Shown here: positions 17,948 to 27,492 of the stretch, in pieces
Layout: every line of letters begins with the position of its first letter
Position numbering within the stretch: the first letter of the stretch is position 1
Assembly: GCF_026262505.1 (NCBI RefSeq)
Contig: NC_067203.1
Location: 19,573,411 to 19,637,410, forward strand
Direction: 5' to 3'
DNA from: Trichomonas vaginalis G3
Lineage: Eukaryota; Parabasalia; Trichomonadida; Trichomonadidae
DNA: 64,000 nt
Made by a program: the position numbers and the translations under genes
The notes under the pieces: generated by a model
Seen by the model: the letters and a program-made list of their open reading frames with translations, nothing else
What the model was told of the DNA's origin: nothing
Databases searched by the model: none

Positions 17948-19324
17948 TTAATGGGAGTTAAGCATTATTTGAATTTCAGGATTTCGAGTCATTTGAAATG
18001 GTGTTAATCCTTTTGAATTTTTAGCATTCTTATCTATTCCTTTGTAACTTAAAAGCAGTAGAATTATTCCAATTGATTCATTAATGCATGCATAATGAAG
18101 AGCAGTATTTCCTTTTCGACTCTTTGCATTAACATCAATTCCTTTCAATGTCAAGAGATATTCTACTATCTTGATATTATTATATTTACATGCTCGCATT
18201 AGGGCTGTATTTTGATTGTTATTGACATAGTTTGGATCAGCTCCACATGTAACCAGATCTTTAACAAGTAAATAATAATTCTTTGATACTGCAAAATCTA
18301 AAATCGTAAGACCATAATGATTTGTACATAAATGATATCATTTATCCACTGCATATTTTATTGATTTTAGATCCCTCTCATTACTACATTTAACAAATAG
18401 CAAATAAATTGATTTAGAATTAAATGAAGCAATTGTTGTTGAATCAAATTCTAAAGTATTTTCCCTTGTAGAACTAACATACTCAAATTCTTTTGTCAAA
18501 AGATCCTCAAAAAGTTGACAAAATATTAGAGTTTCATCATTAATTTTATTCGATGAATTTGATTCATTCCAATTTTGATTTAATAATCCCATATAATAAT
18601 TTATATAATTGATTACTGCTTTTTTTGTGCAAAATTCAAACATAATATATGATACAAGTTTGTTCACTTCAGATAAAGATTTACACATGGAAATTACAAA
18701 TTCACAAACATCATCTTCAGTGAAGACAGCTAGATGAGTATTACTTAAAATTGAAGCTGCAAAGCTTATTAAAATATCTTCTTTTTTGGACACCAAAATT
18801 TAATCTTTGATGGTATCAAAGACTGATTGAATCAATGATGAACATATTGATGGCCCAATATGGGATAAATTTGATGCAATGAATGTTGAAGTTTTTTCGA
18901 AATCATGAGTCTTAAGGCTATAATTTATGAATGATTTGATATTATCTTTTGTTATATTTGAAATTGTCATAATATTAATATATTGATTTATGAAATCCTC
19001 GTTTTCGATAGAAACTCCGATATGATAAAGAGTTTCACTTGTGAGTAAATCAATATTTTCTTTTATATAACCATTTCTAAGGAAAATTGAAAATATGTTG
19101 AGAGATTTTTCAAGTGATCCATTATCGGGAATGCTGATGTTAATTTCTGTTGCACTTTCATCTGTTATGAGAATATCTCTGACAATACCACTGATGACTG
19201 ATGCATGATTTTGAGTAGTTACAAATCTATTTCCATTAATTATAAATGAAAAATCTATTCCAATCTTTAATAATGATGAGTTTTTACAATAGTGGGAATC
19301 AATAATAAATTGGAAATCGCTCAT
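17948..19324 (-). pseudogene. Ankyrin-repeat protein gene with two in-frame stops
   Basis: One frame runs from the ATG at 19,324 to the stop at 17,948, about 458 codons, interrupted by an in-frame TAA at 18,800-18,802 and an in-frame TGA at 18,338-18,340. The first 170 residues (MSDFQFIIDSHYCKN, NGNRFVTTQNHASVI) are the BTB-like opening of trichomonad ankyrin proteins. The end has about four ankyrin repeats, for example GNTALHYACINESIGIILLL. The frame is unchanged across both stops, so decay is recent or the stops are sequence errors. A host gene of a family with very many members. Confidence 0.75.
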
Positions 19325-20664
19325 TTAAATTTTTTGGAAAAAAATTTACCATCAAATTCTGCCATTAGAAGTGCCACCACTCTCAATTTTGAGTTTTTTG
19401 GACAAAAAATATGGGAAAATAAATTCTTAGTATATCATAGATTCTAAATGTGTGTTCAAATTTGATTTTTAATTTTACGTAAACTATTCAAAAAGGAACC
19501 TTAATAATCTGACATTCTCACTTTTCGAGAATCTACATGTAATAACAAATATAATTTTCGTAAAAAGAAGCAAAAATAATTGAAAGGAAATAGCTAATTT
19601 TTACCATTTCTTCAGAAATTTGGGCATATGAGTTAATGGAAGTTTCTTACGGAGACAATACTAAATTATTGATTAAAAAGAAGGGGAATGCGTGCAAACG
19701 CTAATACATGAAACCTCGTGAGAGGAAAACTTCAAATCGCAAAAAAAAATTCAAAATTTATTCTTTATATCATCAGAACGCAATGTTCCAATTAATAAGT
19801 TGCCATTCACTATTCGAAATAGACCGATTTCATTATAAATTCTTACGCTTCCCTTAATAAAGATATTCCGAATAGTCAACAATCGCTCATTGTTGATGAG
19901 TCACATATTAACCCTTCATCAACAAGCTATTACATTATAAATGCTTTAATAGATTTCTTAATAAATTCTCATTCTAAACATGATGAATTTTATAAATGAT
20001 AATATATTTGCATTAATACTGTATGTCATAATTCTTTTATTAAAAATGGCTTAAATGATGAATTAAAATTCATAATTAATTATCTTTTATATATTGGATT
20101 TAATAAATAAACCAAGGCATGCATGCAAAATCAAGCATAATTGTATGTAAAATTTATGAAATTCTTTAAATACTTAAATTCGTTATTGATTTTTTAAAAA
20201 AATGAACAGCTATCCATGAGTAACATGGTATCTGTGTATGCCATATTACTTATATATACTATAATATTGGCACTATCTAGATTTCTTTACTTAGATCGAG
20301 TTAAAATTTCAATGGATTCTATGTATTTAAACTATTTAATGCGTAACTTATTATATAAGCAACTACTGAATGCTTTTTCTTTTGCTTTTTTCAGTATTTT
20401 GCATTTAACAAGTGAATTTCATATCTAAATCTGGTGAAGCTGAGGGTAGTACAAGTCTGAGTTAGGCATTTACTATCACCTACTAGATTCATGTTTAACA
20501 GTTAAGTACCAAGCCATTTACTTCAATATACAGAGTGGAGGCACTTCTCTGCCATTTCACAATTTTGTCAACAATAAATTGGCAGAAAATTAAATACATG
20601 ATATGCGAATTTAGAAGTATATATGGCTAATTATTAATAACTCTGAACAATTTCAAAAAAATTA

Positions 20665-20720
20665 AAAATATCCGTGTGACTTTTTGAATTTTCAATTCAA
20701 AAAGTCACATCGGATATTTT
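20665..20720. repeat. Near-perfect inverted repeat, 26-bp arms
   Basis: The left arm 20,665-20,690 and right arm 20,694-20,720 are complementary apart from one extra base, with a 3-base loop. The arm contains GTGTGACTTTTTGAATT. Could be a tiny MITE remnant or a structured 3' end; no target duplication was found. Confidence 0.7.
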
Positions 20721-21071
20721 AGTTTCTTTTTCATTTACGCCTTTAAACACTCCAAATGTGTCTTCGCAACCTTTTAAAATTTGAATAAAAAAGAAATTTG
20801 ATTTTCAAATTTGCAAGAGTATAACATAGAAGGACATCCTTAATTATATACACATGAAAACTATCAATGGGATATGTTAAGAATGGGATGAATAATTAAA
20901 ATTCATTGCGAAATAGAAAGGTACCTTTATAGATAGGAATCTGCCCGATATCAAAATAAAAACAATACATTTATTTGAGTTCCGAATTAAAAGTCTGGTT
21001 CACAATTCTGGAAAATTTGAGGTAAAAAACAAAATTCTTCTCAATATTTTTATGAGAACTCTGTGTCACTT

Positions 21072-21300
21072 TTCAGACAAATCTTTTTATTATTACATAT
21101 TATATCCTATAGGATTGCGAATTTATAAATCATTTTATATCATAAATCATAAAATCGATTGTTTTCAGACATCATATTTTATGGAATTAGTTTCAGACAT
21201 ATCTTTTTATTATTACATTTTATATCCTAAATCATAAAATTAACTTCTTAAAATCTGATTTATGAATTTCAGACATCATATTTTATGGAATTACTTTCGA
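21072..21300. repeat. Degenerate direct repeat
   Basis: TTCAGACA-A/T-ATCTTTTTATTATTAC occurs at 21,072 and 21,192, and TTCAGACATCATATTTTATG at 21,163 and 21,268. The two interleaved sets have spacing of about 105-120 bp. Old tandem duplication just downstream of the large ankyrin-type gene. Confidence 0.6.
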
Positions 21301-21328
21301 AACAATTAAAAATTATAACCCAAATTGG

Positions 21329-24300
21329 TTATAAAACTTCATCATCATCTACAAAATCAATTTCATCTACTTCGTCAAAGTCTGGCCCTCCACCGTAATC
21401 ATCGTAATCATCATAATCATAATCAGGGTAGTAAGGAATCGGCTTTGCTTTAGCATCTTTATAAGGGAAAGGATCAAAATTGATAAACAAGCCAATATTT
21501 TCTCTGTTATGAAAAGTTCTAAAAGCAAGAGATTTCTGTACAAAAGTAGAATTATTAGCAAGATCGATGTAGTTTTGGCTGTTGCGAAGAACAAGGCCAT
21601 AATGTCCAATAGATTGGTAATTAGTTGTTCTCAACGGACCATTATATTGGAATTGTTCATTAGTTTCAAGACATTTTTCAAATAATTTGAAAGAATCACT
21701 TTCAATTCTTTCAACAGTTTTGTCGATTTTTTCATAAAGAACAACCGCGTAATGATCATTAACATTAAGATGCTGTAATGCACAAGACATTGGCGATTGT
21801 ACAACTCTGTGTCTCAATTCAACCTTGTCAACCAAGAAATCGAAACAATTTTGTGCATTATATTCAATTGCGCAATTAATCAAAGTCAAATCATCACTTG
21901 AATAAATCGAGTTCAAGTCTAAACCTTTTTCGTAAAAGAGTTTCAACAAATCAATTCTGTCGTGAGAAACAGCTTCTAATGCTGGAGAATGAAGGTAAAA
22001 GAAACCTTCCAATTCATTGATATCTGCACCATTTTCAAGTAAACTCTTGATAACATCGAAATTGCCAATTTTCGTAGCAATAAACAATATATCTGTATTG
22101 CGGTTATATTTCTCAATTTTGTCACTTTTACTTGACAAAACGAAGAAAATATTTTTGTAAGGTTTTGAAGCTTTTTCCATTTTTTGATCGATCAAATTTT
22201 CTATTTCCGGATTATTTAGATTTTGCTTCAAAAACTCGAAACAGAAAGGCTGCAAAATAGTATTAAATCTTGATGTGATTTGCGTCAAGAAGAAAAGAGC
22301 GAATGGGAAATTAATTTCTTGTGAGAAAATGAGATCCATCAAATTAGAAATATTTTCAATGTTATAATTTTCATTTTTCATTTCATCAATCAATCTTTGT
22401 TCAGTTAATGGCATTTTGAAAAGATTACTGATATAATTTGTTAAATAAATTGTATCAGTTCTTATATAACCCTGATCCAAAGTTTCAATAATGTATTTAT
22501 TTGTATATCTTGCTTCAAAAGTCATTTTCGTATTCAAGAAAATTTCTCTTTTCACTGGAGAATGAATTTCATTTTCCATGATGACAGAAATAGGTGTTTT
22601 CAAGACATATCCCAAATCGCAACCTTGTCTTATCAAGAACTTCAAAAATTCAGGATCATCAGCAAACAGAACTTTTTCAATAAAACTTTCTCCATTTACA
22701 ATTGTATTAACTAAAGCGCCTTTTCTGACAAGCCAATAAATATTGTCTTCGTCACTTCTATTTGCGGCTAAATGAAGAGCTTTCGTAAGTGCTTCAACGG
22801 AAATATCGTAATCTTTCAAGTTCTTCAACCATCTCTTTGTGTTTGTAAAGTTTTGGAAAATTTTGACAAAATAATCGTCATTGATTTTATGATTTTTAGG
22901 AACGTATTGAACATTTGTAATACAACCTAAAAGAATCAAAGAATCCTTAGATAATCTTTCTTTGTATTTTGACAAAACATATTCAACGAATTGTTTCGAT
23001 TCAGGGAAATTAACAATCAAACTTACCAAATCATTTTCTGAGAAATCTCTTGAGAAAAATTCATCAACAACTTTGTAAGAAATATCATCAGGCTGTGGCT
23101 TATTTAATAGATTAGTTTCAAAATCAGGATCATTATGTGTTGCGACGAAATTAATTAAGTTTCTCGTTGTAATATTCTTTAAGAAAATCTCTCTATTAAG
23201 AAGATTTCTTTGGAAAGGAGAAGACAACCTTGAATGACTAATTTCATTTAATACCAATGCAGCACTTTCATTATTCAAATTCTCATAAACTAAGAAAACA
23301 TTAATTAATGTAATGAAATTCTTTTCGCGTTCCAAAATCTCAGGAACAGTGAAATATTTCGCATTCTTTGGATTCTTGAAGATTTTATCTTTCATTTCAG
23401 GAGTTGTCTTCAAATAATCAATTTCTTCTTGAGTGAATTCTAAGTATTGAATAAATGATGGTGCATTTGTGTATTTAAGCATTTCCTTGAGATCATAGTA
23501 TTTTCGATATTTCGATTTCGCCAAAACCTTTAAAAATAACAACATCATGTTTGTTGGAAGTTGTGAACTAACTTTATATCCAAAATCACGACTTTCTTCA
23601 ATTGTTTGACCAACTAAATACATGTAGTAAACTAAGAGTTTGTCGAAAACAGGTTTCTCAAGATCATTTTCGTTATCGTATTCAATATACAAATCAATCA
23701 AAAATGGATTGTTTGGAATGATATCAACCAAAAGTGACGGATTTTTGAAAAATTCTTCTTTGAATTTTTTGGATTCCGCAACAGCTTTGATCATCTTTGA
23801 TAACAGATCAGTTCCTGGCTGATTGAAAAACATGTTATCAATTGTATTGCTCGAAATTCTAATTATATTTTGGAATTTCGAACGTTTTGCGAATTTATTA
23901 TGAATATCAACATTTTTCTGAGATGAAAAATCATTGATCTGCTCTTGTGTTATTAATTCTTTCGATAATAATAAATTCATCAATTCCTTATCAAACAATG
24001 GAAGAATTCTCATTAAATTGACAATGTCAAAAACTGTCAATTTTTGTAAAATTGGCAAATTTTGGTTAATCAAAACAGTTAAATCAATAACATTATTTGT
24101 TGGCTCTATATCCTTTGTAAAGAAGTATCTGATCAACTTAACAATAGATTCATCTTTGCTATCATTATAATTACTCAAAAATTCATTATAAATAACAAGC
24201 CAAACATATGGAAAATTTTCTAATAAAAGTGACATTTGATTATGATCCAATTGTTTGTAATATTTTTCAACCATTTTTATCAATGTCTTGAAATCGAATA

Positions 24301-25825
24301 TCTTTGCACAATAGAACATTGCATCCAAAACATGTTCAGGATTAATAGGAAGTCCTCTGACAAATGCTTTATATAATTTATCAGGTGTTTGTTCAGCAAA
24401 CAATCTTTCAACAATTAAATCATGAATTTTTGGGAATTTTCGTTTGATAGAATCAATAATACTCTGGTCCATCTTGAAATCAACAAAGTTCTCATGATTA
24501 ACAATCGTTTTAAGATGATCTTCTAATTCAAGTGATAAACAGCCGTTTAAAATTTTTGTAAAAACCGTTTGTGACATGTTATTTATCAAATTATTCAAAA
24601 TTTCTTCTTCTTGGACTTCGTAGAATAAATTGATACTGAAACATGATTGTTTGGACAATTCTCTGACCGGATCAACTAATCCATCCAAATAAAGAACAGA
24701 TAAAAGATCAACACAGTTAATTAAATTATTTCGACCCATAATTCCTAAAATTGCATGAATTGTCATGGTTTCTGTGAAGTATAGATATCCTGTACGCTTT
24801 TCTTCTTGTTCTTCTGTGAAATCGTTTTGAACAATCCAATCAAAAATTTCATCATTTCTGAAATAAAGAGGTATGAACGTGACGTTGTCGAATTTGATGT
24901 TGTTATGTATCAAAATACGTATGATCTCCATGTTTCCACCTGCTACAGCAAAGCCTGCAATGGAATTTAATTTTGGATGATTTAATAAAATGAATTTGAA
25001 GCAGTTGATGGCACCATACAATGCTAAGAACTGTATAATGTTGATTGATCGTCCATCCATCATGTACAACTTGTTGAAATCGGAATCACTTGTAATATTT
25101 ACGAAATACTCGACATTATCTGAAATTGCTGCTTCGTACATCTCGAGAGGAATCTTTTCTAGGGTTCCATTGGATTCTGGTGAATAAACAATGTTCGTAA
25201 TGAGTCGATTTATCGAAGGATTTTGAAATGTCGAAAATGTAAGTTGTGATGCTTCTAAATTACTTCCAATGTGCTCTGATGTGAGGAAAACACCAAAAGA
25301 AACTGGTAATGTCGATGAATTCCTGATAAACATTTTAAGTTTTTTGGAAAATTTGGAATAAAGTTGGACATATTCTTTAACAAGACGTGGACGAACGAAT
25401 ACACTCGTTTCAAATTCGCGTACGCCTGTGTAAACGTTGTTTTCTATGAAGTTTAACAAAGTATTTGTTTGCTCTTCATTATTTGAATCGTAGCTTTGCA
25501 AAATAAGTTGGATATTCCATAATTCTTCGAGATATTCGGGTACTTCTGTGGTTGAAACTGAAAAAGGAACCAAAAATCGTTGATAATTTTGAACATGACC
25601 ATCGTTTGAGAAAAATTCTTCATCAAGACTTTTAACTTGGGATGCCTCTAAAGCATATTTAAGATTGTGCATATACGTGTCTGTATTCCGTTGCGCTGCT
25701 AATCCTAGAGGATTTTGAAAAGAAGATCGAAAAGGATTAGATGGATTCGTAGAGCCCCACTCTCTTTTCATCGCAGAAATAGATCCATCATAAAATTGGC
25801 ACCCTTTTCCGAAACCAGAACTCAT
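21329..25825 (-). CDS. Large ankyrin-type protein, 1,498 aa
   Basis: Intact single-exon gene. Ankyrin-like units are clearest near residues 265-330 (GGNMEIIRILIHNN) and near 1215-1310 (IGNFDVIKSLLENGADINELEG, DRIDLLKLFYEKGLDLN), with a long helical, poorly matching middle. The C-terminus is an acidic Asp/Tyr-rich tail (DYDYDDYDDYGGG). No signal peptide or membrane segment. Large intracellular scaffold is the likely role. The start is supported by an initiator-like TCATA 9-13 bases upstream. Trichomonads have hundreds of ankyrin genes; this one is longer than most. Function otherwise unknown. Confidence 0.8.
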   Translation of the reverse strand: MSSGFGKGCQFYDGSISAMKREWGSTNPSNPFRSSFQNPLGLAAQRNTDTYMHNLKYALEASQVKSLDEEFFSNDGHVQNYQRFLVPFSVSTTEVPEYLEELWNIQLILQSYDSNNEEQTNTLLNFIENNVYTGVREFETSVFVRPRLVKEYVQLYSKFSKKLKMFIRNSSTLPVSFGVFLTSEHIGSNLEASQLTFSTFQNPSINRLITNIVYSPESNGTLEKIPLEMYEAAISDNVEYFVNITSDSDFNKLYMMDGRSINIIQFLALYGAINCFKFILLNHPKLNSIAGFAVAGGNMEIIRILIHNNIKFDNVTFIPLYFRNDEIFDWIVQNDFTEEQEEKRTGYLYFTETMTIHAILGIMGRNNLINCVDLLSVLYLDGLVDPVRELSKQSCFSINLFYEVQEEEILNNLINNMSQTVFTKILNGCLSLELEDHLKTIVNHENFVDFKMDQSIIDSIKRKFPKIHDLIVERLFAEQTPDKLYKAFVRGLPINPEHVLDAMFYCAKIFDFKTLIKMVEKYYKQLDHNQMSLLLENFPYVWLVIYNEFLSNYNDSKDESIVKLIRYFFTKDIEPTNNVIDLTVLINQNLPILQKLTVFDIVNLMRILPLFDKELMNLLLSKELITQEQINDFSSQKNVDIHNKFAKRSKFQNIIRISSNTIDNMFFNQPGTDLLSKMIKAVAESKKFKEEFFKNPSLLVDIIPNNPFLIDLYIEYDNENDLEKPVFDKLLVYYMYLVGQTIEESRDFGYKVSSQLPTNMMLLFLKVLAKSKYRKYYDLKEMLKYTNAPSFIQYLEFTQEEIDYLKTTPEMKDKIFKNPKNAKYFTVPEILEREKNFITLINVFLVYENLNNESAALVLNEISHSRLSSPFQRNLLNREIFLKNITTRNLINFVATHNDPDFETNLLNKPQPDDISYKVVDEFFSRDFSENDLVSLIVNFPESKQFVEYVLSKYKERLSKDSLILLGCITNVQYVPKNHKINDDYFVKIFQNFTNTKRWLKNLKDYDISVEALTKALHLAANRSDEDNIYWLVRKGALVNTIVNGESFIEKVLFADDPEFLKFLIRQGCDLGYVLKTPISVIMENEIHSPVKREIFLNTKMTFEARYTNKYIIETLDQGYIRTDTIYLTNYISNLFKMPLTEQRLIDEMKNENYNIENISNLMDLIFSQEINFPFALFFLTQITSRFNTILQPFCFEFLKQNLNNPEIENLIDQKMEKASKPYKNIFFVLSSKSDKIEKYNRNTDILFIATKIGNFDVIKSLLENGADINELEGFFYLHSPALEAVSHDRIDLLKLFYEKGLDLNSIYSSDDLTLINCAIEYNAQNCFDFLVDKVELRHRVVQSPMSCALQHLNVNDHYAVVLYEKIDKTVERIESDSFKLFEKCLETNEQFQYNGPLRTTNYQSIGHYGLVLRNSQNYIDLANNSTFVQKSLAFRTFHNRENIGLFINFDPFPYKDAKAKPIPYYPDYDYDDYDDYGGGPDFDEVDEIDFVDDDEVL

Positions 25826-25833
25826 AAAAAAAA

Positions 25834-25838
25834 TATGA
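25834..25838 (-). promoter_or_regulatory. Candidate trichomonad initiator (Inr)
   Basis: TCATA on the minus strand matches the trichomonad Inr core TCA-pyrimidine-W and lies about 10 bases before the ATG at 25,825, a normal distance for these very short 5' leaders. Confidence 0.5.
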
Positions 25839-25857
25839 TGTCAAAAATACCAAAAAT

Positions 25858-26070
25858 TTAAAAAACAATGCAGAATAAAAAAAAAAAATAGAATACGTAT
25901 ATGCAAAGATTTCTGGAAAGTCGTTTTTCCTTCATATTTCCTTTGGTAAATTTTTGACCTGCAATTACATTTAAAATTAAAAATGCACAAGTCAAACCAA
26001 AGGTGATCCCACGAAGACCTAAACGATAGATTTCAAAATAAATAAGATAAACCGAATCAGCAGGATCCAA
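25858..26070 (-). other. Possible membrane-protein fragment
   Basis: An open stretch of 70 codons with no ATG at its front. It encodes two hydrophobic segments (GITFGLTCAFLILNVIAG and CIYVFYFFFLFCIVF) separated by a basic loop. The composition looks protein-like, but without a start or a matching neighbour it may be a remnant. The rest of 25,826-26,473 shows nothing else. Confidence 0.2.
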
Positions 26071-26473
26071 ATATGAATGATATGATCTTAGTTTGAAAAG
26101 TTACTAAAAGATTTGTGAATTACGTTTTAATTTCCATAATTTCAGTCATAAAAATTATCTCTAGCCCATGTATACTTGTGTCGTAAAAAGAGAAAGCAAA
26201 TTTTTAATTTAAATCTCATTTTATTTTGTAAAGAAGATATAGTAAAGAGGTGTATGCAACAAGAAAAATGCAACAATTTATCTTCCATAATTCAGCATAT
26301 CTTCCCGATTTTCATCCCTAAATGAGTCATTGGAATTACGAAAGCAAGCAATATTTAATTCGAAATCTTTGTTGCCATTGTTTTCCACATGTATAATATA
26401 GTATTTTTCCCCTACTGATGATTTTCAATGACTTTTTGAATGATAAAGTTGAAATATATAATTTTTAAATTTT

Positions 26474-27186
26474 TTGATGTCTGATCATGACATGCCCTCG
26501 AATAAATACAGCCAACTGAGAAGTGCATATAAATCTCACATTGATTTATATAATGCATTGTATCAGCTGAAAACGGAAAAAAGAGAAGATTTAAACTCTA
26601 TTTGTGATATGATCAAAACAAAATTAATTGAACCAGAGACATTGCTCCCCGAAGATATTATAAGATATATTTTGAATATAGAAATAGTAAAGAAGCTGCC
26701 GAACTTCTTTCACATGGTGCAAATATCAATGAAAAAGATAATGAGGGGAAAACGGCTCTTCATTATACAGCAGAAAATAAAAATACAGAAATAGCAGAAC
26801 TTCTTCTTTCGTATGGCGCAAATATCAATGAAAAAGATAATGAGGGGAAAACGGCTCTTCATTATACAGCAGAAAATAAAAATACAGAAATAGCAGAACT
26901 TCTTCTTTCGTATGGCGCAAATATCAATGAAAGACTTAAAGATGGGGAAAGTGTACTTCATTGTGCAGCTACTTTTGGTGGTAAAGATACAGCTGAACTT
27001 TTTCTTTCACTAGGTGTAAATATAAATGAAAAAGATAATGATGGAGAAACGGCTCTTTGCATTGCAGAACGTAAGGGTTTTAAAGAAACAGCTGATTTTC
27101 TTATTTTGTATGGTGCCAATGTTACTGAAAAAAAAAATAAAGATGCACAAAACAAATATGCATCCACTTGCATTTTGATAATTTAA
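26474..27186 (+). pseudogene. Ankyrin-repeat gene with frame break and missing middle
   Basis: The first 70 codons (MMSDHDMPSNKYSQLRSAY, LLPEDIIRYILNI) are the usual N-terminus of short trichomonad ankyrin proteins. Near 26,670-26,690 the frame changes and ankyrin repeats continue in another frame to the stop at 27,184-27,186: KEAAELLSHGANINEKD and four further units. The domain that normally lies between them is absent. Two units are exact 99-bp copies. So this is a decayed, internally deleted gene, or a misassembled one. Confidence 0.65.
26719..26916 (+). repeat. Exact 99-bp tandem duplication (one ankyrin unit)
   Basis: 26,719-26,817 and 26,818-26,916 are identical. Each encodes one 33-residue ankyrin repeat beginning ANINEKDNEGKTALHYTA. 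The third unit diverges. Recent repeat expansion in register. Confidence 0.9.
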
Positions 27187-27492
27187 CTTTTTTTTTGTCA
27201 TGAATTTGCAAAATTTTGGAGCAGCAACATGAATGTGATAGCATGGAGCGCAGATGAAAATAATCATTTGTTGAACGAATGTTCAACCTTTATATGGTTA
27301 GATTCTTTCGATTAATATCCTATGTCGAGAAACTTGCATTGCATGAATTAACTAAGTAATCACATTCATTTCATATCACATGACATAAAAAAAATAAAAT
27401 AAAACTTTTTCCGTATCAATATTTTTAGGACTCGCTGATTTTGAACAAATTTTAGTATCAACAAATTTTGAACAAAATTTTAGTTTTTAAAA
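27187..27492. other. Intergenic, nothing recognised
   Basis: 306 AT-rich bases. A direct repeat of AACAAATTTTG/AACAAAATTTTAG occurs just before the importin-like gene at 27,449-27,487; possibly leader DNA. Confidence 0.35.

Larger units (their letters stand above)
19325..21328. other. Intergenic, two hairpins and a degenerate repeat
   Basis: About 2 kb without a convincing gene. It holds a 10-bp-stem hairpin at 19,890-19,925, a long hairpin at 20,665-20,720, and a degenerate direct repeat at 21,072-21,300. Short open frames at 20,216 and 21,052 are made of low-complexity codons and are not supported. Confidence 0.5.

Noticed and set aside
20216-21237. Short plus-strand reading frames in the gene desert
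   Set aside because: Low-complexity Ile/Leu/Tyr translations of AT-rich DNA, overlapping a degenerate repeat.
26710-27267. Minus-strand Phe/Cys-rich frames over the ankyrin repeats
   Set aside because: Antisense shadows of the ankyrin units; their repeat structure only mirrors the coding strand.
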